Below the pieces are notes generated by a model that had not been told where the DNA came from, did no database searches, and was given only the letters and a program-made list of their open reading frames with translations. Positions 1-8,667 of a DNA stretch of 64,000 bases are shown piece by piece. The stretch's first letter is position 1. Each line of letters opens with the position of its first letter. The DNA comes from Gymnogyps californianus. Lineage: Eukaryota > Chordata > Aves > Accipitriformes > Cathartidae. The position numbers were made by a program, and so were the translations under genes. The stretch covers positions 124,001 to 188,000 of the forward strand of contig NW_026114235.1 in assembly GCF_018139145.2 (NCBI RefSeq), written 5' to 3'.

Positions 1-669
1 ACTCTTCCAGCCTGTCCAGGTCTCTCTGTAAGATGGCTCTCCCTTCTGACATGTCTACCTCACCATCGAGTTTGGTGGTCAACAGCAAACATGGTGAGGG
101 TGCTTTCAATCCCATTGTCCAGATCATTTATGAAGATGTTGAACAACATGGAGCCCAGTATCGATCCCTGGGGGACCCCACTTGTGACAGGCTGCCAGCC
201 TGAGTAAAAACCAGTGGTCACCACCCTCTGAGTGCGGCCTGTTAGCCAATTTCCTACCCATCTTGCACACCACCCATCCAATCTGTATCTTGCCAGATTG
301 TCCAGGAGACGGCTGTGGGGAAACGGTGTCGAACACTTTGCTGAAGTCCAGGTAAACAACATCCACTGCTCTCCCCATGTTGACAGAAGAAGGTATTTTG
401 TTGTAGAAGGTGATCAGGTTAGTCTGGCATGATTTGCCCCTGGTAAATCCATGCTGGCTTTTCCCAATTACCTGCTTCATTTCCTTTGTAATAGTTTCTA
501 TGAGGACTCGTTCCATTACATTCCCAGGGACTGAAGTAAGACTAAAGGGCCTGTAGTTTCCTGGGTTCTCTTTTGGGCCCTTCTTGTAGATGGATATGAC
601 ATTTGCCCTCGTTGTCAGGGATATCCCCTGATCTCCACGACTTTCCAAAGATTATAGACAGTGGCCTTC
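1..669 (-). mobile_element. CR1 LINE fragment, ORF2 reverse transcriptase (broken)
   Basis: This is the reverse transcriptase part of a CR1 non-LTR retrotransposon, the enzyme that copies element RNA into the genome at a nicked target. On the minus strand the reading is split between two frames (648 down to about 300, then 362 down to 60), so at least one frameshift is present. Visible RT blocks in order are [33 protein letters not shown], the catalytic-Asp block [12 protein letters not shown], and [21 protein letters not shown]. The second catalytic block, normally FADD, reads FAVD here, so a key Asp is lost. The endonuclease half expected upstream is missing: the sequence passes at 670 into an LTR mosaic and then straight to ORF1. 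The element is dead. The family call rests on the RT blocks and on the CR1-type ORF1 that follows in the same orientation. Confidence 0.9.
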
Positions 670-789
670 TGTGGTGGGTTTTCCTGGGCTGGCTGCCAGG
701 TGCCCACCAAGCTGCTCTATCACTCCCCCTCCTCAGCAGGACAGGGGGGAGAAAATAAGATGAAACACTCATGGGTTGAGATAAAGGCA
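670..789 (-). mobile_element. LTR family B, U5-end fragment, reverse
   Basis: It begins with TGTGGTGGG, the reverse complement of the family-B 3' terminus, and matches the last 120 bp of B copies such as 4230-4349. It is cut off at 789 by a family-A fragment. It faces a forward B end at 912-1013, so the two B pieces form short inverted arms. Confidence 0.75.
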
Positions 790-911
790 TGTCCTGGTTT
801 CAGCTGGGACAGAGTTAACTCTCTTCTTAGTAGCTGGTATAGTGCTGTGTTTTGGATTTAGTGTGAGAATAATGCTGATAACATGCTGATGTTTTAGTTG
901 TTGCTAAGTAG
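790..911 (+). mobile_element. LTR family A, 5' (U3) fragment
   Basis: It starts with TGTCCTGGTTTCAGCTGGGA, the family-A 5' terminus, and follows A to TTGTTGCTAAGTAG. It then switches abruptly to family B at 912. Only the first 122 bp of the LTR are present. Confidence 0.8.
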
Positions 912-1013
912 CCTTTCATTTTATTTTTTTTTCTCCCCTGTCCAGTTGAGGAGGGGGAGTGATAGAGCAGCTTTGGTGGGCACCTGGCATCTAGCCAGGG
1001 TCAACCCACCACA
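912..1013 (+). mobile_element. LTR family B, 3' (U5) fragment
   Basis: It matches the last 102 bp of family B and ends in CAACCCACCACA. Flanks (665-669 CCTTC, 1014-1018 AGGTT) do not match, so the block arose by rearrangement or deletion and not as one clean insertion. Confidence 0.75.
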
Positions 1014-1685
1014 AGGTTTCACAGCTGTGGACCCTACCCCCCCCAAGTTCATTAGTTTAAAGCACGATTCACTAAATCAGCCAATCTGATAGAAAAGATT
1101 CTCCTGCCTCTTCTAGATAGGTAGATATCATGTCTTCCCAATAGGGTTTATTCGTCAAAGAACATCCCATTATCATAGAAACCAAAGCCCTGGTAATGAC
1201 ACCAGCCATGAAGCCAGATGTTGATCTGTGTGATGCGTCAACTGCTGCCCACACCCCTATCTCTGACTGGCAAGACAGAGGAGAAGATCACTTGGGCACC
1301 TGTCCCCTTCACTTGTGCCCCCGGGGCTCTGAAGTCCTGCTTGATCTTGCCCAGGTTTTGCTTTACCGTGTCATTGGTGCCCACATGGAAAAGAAGTAGA
1401 GGACAGTAGTCTCTGCTTTTTACCAGTTGTGGAAGTCTCTCTGTGACATCCCAGATCTTGGCTCCTGGCAAGCAGCAAACTTCCCTTGACTGTATATCAG
1501 GCTGGCAGATGGGTGCCTCAGTGCCTCTTAGCAAAGAGTCACCCACTACTAGCACTCGCTGCTTCCTTTTGCAGCTTTTAGTATGTGCTGCTGGTGCAGT
1601 TTCTCCCTGTGAGTCTTGCTCATTGGTTTTGTCCGCTGCCAAGACTTCATATCTGTTGCTGGTTGATACATACGAGGAAGGGGAC
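1014..1685 (-). mobile_element. CR1 ORF1 segment with SGNH/GDSL esterase-like domain
   Basis: This is the middle of the CR1 first open reading frame, which in many CR1-clade elements carries an esterase-like SGNH-hydrolase domain of uncertain role in retrotransposition. On the minus strand a frame of about 134 codons runs from 1642 to 1238. It shows RVLVVGDSLLRG (block I with the nucleophile Ser) and LLFHVGTNDT (the GTND block). A stop follows the VGSS at 1238, but recognisable CR1 sequence goes on to about 1080 with further stops. The final catalytic Asp-x-x-His region is degraded, reading DMISTYLEEAGE where family members have an Asp/His motif. A solo LTR at 1686-2284 separates this segment from the N-terminal part at 2285-2431. 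Confidence 0.88.
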
Positions 1686-2284
1686 TGTCCCGGTTTTGGC
1701 TGAGATGATAGAGTTAATTTTCTTCCTAGTAGCTGGTATAGTGCAGTGTTTTGGATTTAGTAGGAAAAGAATGTTGATAACACACTGATGTTTTTAGTTG
1801 TTGCTAAGTAGTGTTTATACTAAGTCAAGGATTTCTCAGCTTCTCGTGCCCAGCCAGCAAGAAGGCTGGAGGGGCACAAGAAGCTGGGAGGGGACACAGC
1901 CAGGACAGCTGACCCAAACTGGCCAAAGGAATATTCCATACCATATGATGTCATGCCCAGTATATAAACTGGGGGGAGCTGGCCGGGAGGGGCCGATCGC
2001 TGCTTGGGGACTGGCTGAGCATCAGTCAGCGGGTGGTGAGCAATTGCATTGTGCATCACTTGTCTTTTTTGGGTTATATTTCACTCTCTTTTTGTTATCT
2101 TCCTTTTCATTACTATTATTATTATTACTATATTATATTTTTATTTCAATTATTAAACTGTTCTTATCTCAACCCACGAGTTTTACTTGTTTTCGATTCT
2201 CCTCCCCATCCCACCAGGGGGAGGGGGAGGAGTGAGTGAGCGGCTGCGTGATGCTTAGTTGCTGGCTGGGGTTAAACCACGACA
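1686..2284 (+). mobile_element. Complete solo LTR, family A
   Basis: A 599-bp LTR with TG...CA ends (TGTCCCGGTTTTGGCTGAGA to GGTTAAACCACGACA). It is flanked by a perfect 5-bp target duplication GGGAC (1681-1685 and 2285-2289). A TATA box TATATAAA lies at 1961-1968, and an ATTAAA-type polyadenylation signal near 2150 precedes the conserved TTATCTCAACCCACGAG block. No internal retroviral sequence is attached, so it is a solo LTR left by LTR-LTR recombination. It sits inside CR1 ORF1, and the CR1 reading resumes after it. Confidence 0.93.
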
Positions 2285-2431
2285 GGGACTGAAGTGATAT
2301 CCTGTTCCCACCATAGCGCCTCCTTCACCAAGGTGCTGTCTGTTTGCTGTTGAAGCTCTTTGTCTGGTAGTCCTTGGAGGTCAGTGCCACAGGGCCCTAG
2401 TATTTCTTCTTGCAAAGTCTCAAATAATACT
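2285..2431 (-). mobile_element. CR1 ORF1, upstream segment between two LTR insertions
   Basis: The minus-strand translation (about 2431 down to 2290) is glutamine- and glutamate-rich (LFETLQEEILGPCGTDLQGL, then KELQQQTDSTLV). It leads into the esterase-bearing segment on the far side of the 1686-2284 LTR. It is bounded on both sides by LTRs with intact target duplications, so the pre-insertion CR1 order is clear. Confidence 0.75.
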
Positions 2432-3020
2432 TGTGGTTTAACCCAAGCCGGCAACTAAGCACCACACAGTTGCTCACTCACTCCCCCCCTGCCCAGTGGG
2501 ATGAGGGAGAGAATCGGAAGTGTAAAAGTGAGAAAACTTGTGGGTTGAGATAAAAACAGTTTAATAATTGGGAAAAAAAAAAAAAACCAAATTGTAAGGA
2601 AAAGGAAAATAACAAAGAGAGAGAAATAAAACCCAAGAAAGAGAAGTGATGCAAATGAAAAAATTGCTCACCACCAACCTACTGATGCCCAGCCAGTCCC
2701 TGAGCAGCACCCCACCCCCCACCAACCTCCTCCCGAGTTTTATTGCTGAGCATGATGTCACATGGTATGGAATATCCCTTTGGTCAGTTGGGGTCAGCTG
2801 TCCCAGCTGTGTCCCCTCCCAACTTCTTGTGCACCCCCAGCCTACTCGCTGGCGGGGTGGTGTGAGAAGCAGAAAAGGCCTTGACTCTGTGTAAGCACTG
2901 CTCAGCAATAACTAAAACATCCCTTGTATTATCAACACTGTTTCCAGCACAAATCCAAAACATAGCCCCATACTAGCTACTATGAAGAAAGTTAACTCTA
3001 TCCCAGCCAAAACCAGCACA
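2432..3020 (-). mobile_element. Complete solo LTR, family A variant, reverse
   Basis: A 589-bp LTR in reverse orientation, starting TGTGGTTTAACCCAAGCCGG and ending CAGCCAAAACCAGCACA. It is flanked by a perfect 5-bp target duplication ATACT (2427-2431 and 3021-3025). Read on the minus strand it has the family-A layout. The U3/R differs from the 1686 copy and resembles the truncated copy at 37350-37803. Confidence 0.92.
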
Positions 3021-3274
3021 ATACTCTATTTCTTGTTCACCCTCCCTAATACAGAGAAGCTTGCTAACTTTCTCCTGCAGATTCTCCACCTGCTGCCTGA
3101 ATGACTCCACCAGAGCACACCTCCCACAGGTGGAGCTTCCATAAAATAAAATAAAATAAAATAAAATAAAATAAAATAAAATAAAATAAAATAAAAGACT
3201 GGGTCGGAGTCCCTCACGCTACAAGGCTGCAGAACAAGCCCTAAAATGTCTGGGGTGAGGGGAACTTTAGAGGG
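3021..3274 (-). mobile_element. CR1 5' region
   Basis: CR1 ORF1/5' sequence resumes after the ATACT duplication. The minus strand contains ESFRQQVENLQEKVSKL, the coiled-coil-like start typical of CR1 ORF1. It includes an (AAAAT)n tract at 3141-3197 and then GC-rich sequence up to the LTR at 3275. Confidence 0.7.
3141..3197. repeat. (AAAAT)n microsatellite
   Basis: About eleven tandem 5-bp ATAAA units, uninterrupted, inside the CR1 5' region. Confidence 0.97.
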
Positions 3275-4349
3275 TGTATTGGGTTTACATGGCAAGGTTT
3301 GGGGGGTGGGGGGGAGCTGCAGTGGTGGCTTCTGTGAGAAGATGCCAGAAGCTGCCCTCATGTCGGACAGAGCCAGTTCCAGCCAGCTCCAAGATGGACC
3401 TGCTGCTGGCCAAAGCTGAGCCAATCAGCAACGGTGGTAGTGCCTCTGTGATAACATATTTAAGAAGGGATAAAAAACACTGCGCAACAGCATCTAGGAG
3501 AGAGGAGTGAGAAGATGTGAGAGAAACAACTCTGCAGACACCAAGGTTAGTGAAGAAGGAGGGGGAGGAGGTGCTCCAGGCACAGTATCAGAGATTCCCC
3601 TGCAGCCCGTGGTGAAGACCATGGTGATGCAGGTTGTCCCCCTGCAGCCCATGGAGGTGCACGGTGGAGCAGATATCCACTCTGCAGCCCATGGAGGACT
3701 CCACACCGGAGCAGGTGGATGTGCCCTGAAGGAGGCTGTGACCCCGTGGAGAGCCCGCACTGGAGCAGGCTCCTGGCAGGACCTGCGGCCCCATGGAGAG
3801 GAGCCCACGCTGGAGCAGGTTTTCTGGCAGGATCTGTGGCCCCACGGGGGACCCACGCTGGAGGAGTTTGTGAAGAACTGCAGCCCGTAGGAAGGTTCCA
3901 TGCTGGAGAAGATTGTGAAGGACTATCTCCTGTGGGAGGGTTCCCATATTGGAGCAGGGGAACAGTGTGAGGAGGAAGGAGTGGCAGAGATGAAGCGTTA
4001 TGAACTGACTGCAACCTCCATTCCGCATCTGCTGCACTGCTCGTGGGGAGGAGATAGAGAAGTCGGGAATGAAGTTGAGCCCAGGAGGAAGGGAGGGGTG
4101 GGGGGTAGGTGTTTTTAGTTTTGTTCTTGTTTCGCATTATCCTACTCTGATTTGATTGGCAATAAATTAAATTAATTTCCCCAAGTCAAGTCTGTTTTGC
4201 CAGTGATGGTAATTGGTAATTGATCTCCCTGTCCTTATCTCAACCCATGAGCTTTTTGTCATAATTTCTCCACCTTGTCCCATTGAGGTGGGGGAGTGAT
4301 AGAGCAGCTTGGTGGGCACCTGGCAGCTAGCCAAGGTCAACCCACCACA
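3275..4349 (+). mobile_element. Complete solo LTR, family B (about 1.1 kb)
   Basis: The LTR runs from TGTATTGGGTTTACATGGCA to GGTCAACCCACCACA, 1075 bp. The flanks GAGGG (3270-3274) and GAAGG (4350-4354) are a 5-bp target duplication with one mismatch. Order: U3 with a TATA-like TAACATATTTAAGAAGGG near 3460, then a long repetitive block (about 3600-3960) of imperfect units built on CTGGAGCAG / TGGAGAAG, then AATAAATTAAA and the R/U5 end. The repetitive block is open in several frames on both strands. I treat those frames as by-products of the repeat and not as genes. Confidence 0.9.
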
Positions 4350-4785
4350 GAAGGTGAAAGGGAGCCAAAAGGGCGGTGGTGGGGTTAGGAAAAAGTTGGA
4401 AAATGCCCAAGGGTGATGAACCCCTCCAATAAGGCCCACCAAGGGGCCCCCGTTTTAAATCCTGTCACATACTGACAAGAGACCAATCCTGTGAGCTGGA
4501 ATGAGAGGTCCCTGCATCCAGGCACAGCTCAACAGGATGACCTTACAGTGTTACTGGGGCAGATTTTGGGCTTTGCAAGGTACTGCAGGACACAGGCAAC
4601 ACTGTCCACAAAAATGGAAAACCAGAACAAAATAACTACTTCAGAAGAACATATGTGTGGGGACAATAAGGAAAAGACTTGAAGGGGATCCCATAAAATG
4701 CCACATGAAATAGAAGAACAAGCTAATGGGCCCATGAACTACAAACTGGATTTCGAAGTCAGTGTCACTTGGACATGTTTCCAAG
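4350..4785. other. Unassigned stretch between LTR B and the virus-like gene block
   Basis: No clear gene. A plus-strand frame of about 63 codons (4491-4682) matches nothing I know. The stretch could be the degraded upstream part of the Polinton-like fragment, or the CR1 flank into which the LTR inserted. Confidence 0.4.
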
Positions 4786-5061
4786 ATTGTCATGGACAAG
4801 TTGGAGACACTGGCAAATCAGGAGGGCTCCAGACTTTCTTATATTCACAGAAAAAGCCTTAAAAGAAAGAGACCCATGTCACACCCCTGGAGGGAAGGCC
4901 CGCCCCAGCCCTTCAAAAGAGAAAGGAAGTGAGGTGCCAAACAGCCATCTGGCCAGGACAAGAAGAGAAAGAATCACAAGCCAGGCCAAACAATGCAAAA
5001 GAAACAGAAAACTCAGAGAAAGAGGGCCCGTTCTACCACTAGAAAAGGAAATCTATTTTAA
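4786..5061 (+). pseudogene. Basic-tailed protein, 3' part, directly upstream of capsid-like gene (decayed)
   Basis: A plus-strand frame is open from at least 4738 to 4932, broken by one TGA (4930-4932), and open again to a TAA at 5059-5061, five bases before the ATG of the capsid-like gene. The first part includes the helix-like stretch IVMDKLETLANQEGSRLSY. The last 42 codons are extremely basic (15 Lys/Arg, for example KKRKNHK and QKKQKTQRKRARSTTRK), as expected of a nucleic-acid-binding or nuclear-targeted virion protein. The tight head-to-tail spacing to the next gene is what makes it a credible gene remnant. I do not recognise a family. It could be a core or minor virion protein of the same Polinton-like element. 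The start is not identifiable. Confidence 0.5.
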
Positions 5062-5066
5062 AAGGG

Positions 5067-6377
5067 ATGGCTTTTGTTCATGGCTGCTCAGAGGAATGTA
5101 CTAAATCCGAGTTGGATTTGTTTAAAGTATCTCTGACACAGACCAGCATTGAGAAAAGCCTGTTTGAGGTGCCTCCACTTTCTGCTATTGTAGAGTCTGC
5201 ATCTCTGGACTTTTTCTTAGCTGGGAATGGGGAAGACTACATAGATCTGAACAACACCCTGCTGTACCTTTGCTGCAAGATTGTAAAAGCTGACAGATCC
5301 AACCTTGGTGACAGCGAGGACGTGGGTCTCGTGAATTACCCACTGACCTTTCTTTTCAGCCAGCTGAACTTTATGCTGGGGATGGACTGATAAGCCAGAG
5401 CAACAACTGTTACCCCTATCACACCTTCATTGATTTGCTTCTCAATTACAGCCATGACATGCTGTCCACGCATTTCTCCATGGGGCTGTTCTACAAAGAC
5501 ACAGTCAGGCAAGCAGGAAGCAGTCATGCTGGATGACATCGGTAATCGGGGTTTAGTAAACGCTCAGCTCTGATGGCCCAGAGTTAGGAGCACTGAACTA
5601 TTGGGACCCCTCCACCATAATCTATTCTTTCAAGACAAGCTTTTGTCGAATGGTGTGGATGTAAAAGTTAAGCTTAGGTACAGCTGAAACAGCTTTTGTT
5701 TAATGAGCTCCCTGGCAGCAGGAGCCTGCAAGCTGGTTATTACCTATGCCTCACTGTTTGTGAAGAAGGTGTGGGTGGCACCTGGAGTGCATATGGGACA
5801 CTCTGAGGCATTACTTATGGCTAACACTAAATACCCGGTAGACCAGATGGGCATGAAAGCGTTCAGCATACTGGCCGGCAGTCATGTCAGCAACCAGGAA
5901 AATTTGCTTCTGGGCCAGCTACCCTAGCTTGTTGTTATTGGGTTCATAGATAACAACGCTTCTAGTGGTGATTATGCTAAGAACCTTTTCAACCTTAAAC
6001 ATTATGATAGAAATTTTGTGGCCCTGCATGTGGATGGTGAACAAATGCCAGCAAAACCTCTGCAGCCTGATTTTGAGAATGGCTGCTCTGTGAGAGAATA
6101 CATACAGCTTGTTCAGACGATCGGCAGCCATATGAAAGACCATTCCCTGCTAGTTGACAGGGAAGAGTTTGCCCGTGGCTATACCCTGTTCACCTTTGAC
6201 CTGTCTCCAGATGAAGAATGTGCTGATCACTATTCCCTGATCAAAACAGGAAACTTGAGAGAAGAAGGACACTTTGCAGGGGCCTTGACCACCACTGTTA
6301 ATATGATTGTGTACAGCGTGTTTGACAATGTGATAGAAACAAACCGGCAGACACACGTGCTCTTCAACTACATGTGA
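5067..6377 (+). pseudogene. Polinton/Maverick (adintovirus-like) major capsid protein, pseudogene
   Basis: Virion shell protein of the double jelly-roll type used by Polinton/Maverick elements and adintoviruses. In animal genomes relatives are often auto-annotated as 'F54H12.2-like'. That identification is from memory and the family look of the whole chain. The gene starts at ATG 5067 and ends at TGA 6375-6377, about 437 codons, a plausible full length. Recognisable blocks in order: CTKSELDLFKV near the N-terminus, AGNGEDYIDLNNTLLYL, VGLVNYPLTFLFSQ, then YASLFVKKVWVAPG, NQENLLLGQLP, AKPLQPDFENGC, GYTLFTFDLSPDEECADHYS and the C-terminal LFNYM. Breaks: frame slips at about 5380 and again between about 5510 and 5540 that cancel each other, and in-frame stops at 5571, 5685 and 5925. 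There is no poly(A) tail. It sits between a basic-tailed remnant and a protease remnant, all in one direction, so it is a piece of viral or transposon DNA and not a retrocopy. Confidence 0.78.
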
Positions 6378-6379
6378 GG

Positions 6380-6751
6380 ATGGACACCAAACAACTCTCT
6401 TGGGTTTTTTCAGCAGACTCCTACACCAGAAAAACATTCCTAGGCATTTACCCAAGTGACTGGCTCCCTAGGGCCCATGTTTCTCCAAGACCAGCAAGCT
6501 TGCCTGTGAATATGCATCCATAGAACCAGCCTGGAGAGCACAGTCTAGAAATTTTCCTAGCAGATCAGAACCACACAGAGCTTTTTGACTCATATGGCTA
6601 TCCTCCAAACAGTGCTCTCTTTCCTGAAATTGTCATGTCCTTTTTAAAACTGGAAAAAATGGAATACAATTTAGATCAGGTCAAAAGAAAAACATTTATT
6701 ACTATAGGTATAGGAGAGAACACAGACCAACAGAGAAATGGACTCTGCTGA
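6380..6751 (+). pseudogene. Adenain-like cysteine protease (Polinton PRO), truncated pseudogene
   Basis: Maturation protease of the adenovirus/Polinton type, which cleaves virion proteins during assembly. The ATG at 6380 lies two bases after the capsid stop. The frame begins MDTKQLSW, followed by YTRKTFLGIYPSDWLP, the kind of N-terminal block seen in these proteases. After one in-frame TAG (6521-6523) comes a His block (QPGEHSLEIFLAD) and then the hallmark ELFDSYGYPPNS, matching the catalytic His and Asp regions. The expected downstream Cys block is not recognisable: similarity fades after about 6680 and the frame stops at 6749-6751. So the gene is truncated or its 3' part is decayed. The position right behind a capsid gene supports the call. 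Confidence 0.75.
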
Positions 6752-7217
6752 TGTGAACTCACGTGAACTGTGCTAATGTAAAAGACAAGGTGAAAAGGTG
6801 AAGGCTTATCCCTGTATAGATCCATCAATGCAAAAGGGAAAGGACGGCTGCTGGTGAAGCAGTGTGGATGGCCCTAAAAATTTAACAAATAGAAGCCTCC
6901 CAAGTCAAGGAAATCTAGTGATTGGAAGTAGAGTAGGGGGAAAAAGGATGTCAGATGGTGGTTTTCTACATCACGCAACCCAGCATTGCTAGAACCAGAA
7001 TCATCCCATAAAACACCAGCTCAAATTTTACCATACAGCTGGTGAGGCCCTTGGAGCACTTAGGCAGGAGGGAAGTGGGGTTGGCACATTTTCTTCAACT
7101 GGGCATGTAGCACATATTCTGGGGGCTTCTCTGGGGGTTGCTGCTAAAAAAATTCCCTTTGTGGTGTAGATTGCTGAACTTGCTCTACCTCTACATGGAT
7201 CTTGTAGAGCACCAACT
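6752..7217. other. Unassigned sequence 3' of the protease remnant
   Basis: No open frame or repeat recognised. It may hold further decayed Polinton sequence. Confidence 0.4.
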
Positions 7218-8216
7218 TGTCAGGGACTTTTATCTATGGAAATGTAACCAGTAGATAACAAAGTATAACTAAAACTTTAACTATAGGATATTCTGTAACA
7301 AAAGATAAGGAAATTTCTCAAGGCACAGACAAAAAGGGTGCCTGGAAGCTGTGAGAGCAAATCAGAAGAAGAGAAGACCCCAGACTCCACAAACAGGATT
7401 GGATGAGCAGAAGTGCCATCAGGAAATCAGGCAACCTATAGATGTTGCAAATTAATGGCTTTTTGTTTTGGTTTGAAACAATTAACTATAGAAACTTCAC
7501 TAGAAATTAATGGCTTTTTTGTTTTGTTTTAAGAAACCACAGTGAATGATAGTCTGCTTTGTTAACGGTCCATGAAGGACCGCTTAGTGTTGCCAAGTTT
7601 AAGTGAAACTAGGGGAAAGGTAATTTCGGCAGGGGGAGATCACGACCACTGACTCATAGACCACCGACTCAAGAAACCCACCGACCCAAAAAGGTTAAGG
7701 AAGTAAAGGTCTCAAAAATCATAGTGGGCATGCGTAGTAATTTACATGGTAGGCGAAGAAATTTTAACCAATCATTTAATAGAATAACAATGAATATGTA
7801 TTGAATGATTAAATATGTTAACATCTCATGTATAAAAAGTGATGGATTTTGATGTGAAGGTGAACACGGTTTGGCGGAGCTATCCCCTGTGTTCCCAGCG
7901 CTGAATTAAAGGAGTGCCTGCTTATCTGCATCTCATTGGTGTTGATAAGTTCTTTCCGTCTCATTTGGTAACATAGAGACTATAAAATCCGGTAACAATC
8001 GGCAGGCGGGGTCCCTCTTTGGAGGCACCCAGCTCAAGCTGGTGCTGGTGCAAGTGTATATAAGGAATCGGATGGTGATGCATCTTTGCAGACTCCCTGT
8101 AGAACCACTTTTGGCCATAGGACTCTGTCCAACACATTGTTCATTAAATCTTTTTATATTTAAGCACAAACGTGAGTTTAATTTGCCTCAAGGGGTACAA
8201 TAAAAATTCCCTAACA
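7218..8216 (+). mobile_element. LTR family C, split by an inserted LTR D
   Basis: The first part (7218-7442) matches 30229-30450. The second part (7974-8216) begins with a block matching 30445-30500 (GACTATAAAATC..., GGCAGG.GGGTCCCTCTT). It ends with a TTAAATC/AATAAA-containing region and CCCTAACA. The 5' limit is approximate. The centre is occupied by LTR D with a clear target duplication, so C was there first. Confidence 0.7.
7443..7973 (+). mobile_element. Complete solo LTR, family D, nested in LTR C
   Basis: A 531-bp LTR with ends TGTTGCAAATTAATGG...CATTTGGTAACA. The 4-bp target duplication TAGA flanks it exactly (7439-7442 and 7974-7977). Removing it and one TAGA restores the C sequence seen at 30445. 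It has a TATA-like TGTATAAAAAG near 7830 and AATTAAA near 7905. A 4-bp duplication suggests a gammaretrovirus-like (ERV1) integrase. Confidence 0.88.
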
Positions 8217-8667
8217 CTGTAAGTTGATTGGGATATCTATTTTCACACACCTTTTAGGAGATTGGTTTAAAAAAGGAAAATATCAGAGTACTTTGAGATT
8301 TAAAAGTATGTGATGAAATTATATAAATCCAGTGATTTCCCCAAATTCATCAGTCTGTCATTTACACTGATGCTTTCAGTAACAGTTTCTTTTTCCAGGT
8401 TAGCTGCAATTATACAATGTAATATCTATCTGTGATTCTAAAAAGAAATGTTCATTTGCACTGATTTGAATGCTATACTGAAATAACTCCCACATATCTT
8501 GCAGTTATTAATTGCTCCCTCTTTTACCTTTTCATGATGACAATCCACAAAATTATTATCTAAGCCTCTAGTCTAACCCACACCCGGTTTCCTTCAGCCA
8601 TGAATCAAGCCTGTGGCTTTGGCTTGTTTATCCAATACTGATGCTAGTTATCCCAAACAAGCCATTT
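8217..8667. other. AT-rich non-coding sequence
   Basis: Nothing recognised. Confidence 0.6.

Noticed and set aside
4786..4870. The stretch KLETLANQEGSRLSYIHRKS looks a little like the central helix region of histone H2B.
   Set aside because: The match is short, gapped and without the flanking histone-fold sequence. I would not call a viral histone on it.
5067..6377. The capsid-like sequence as a processed pseudogene of a host gene.
   Set aside because: No poly(A) tail, and tightly spaced collinear partners on both sides, including a viral-type protease.
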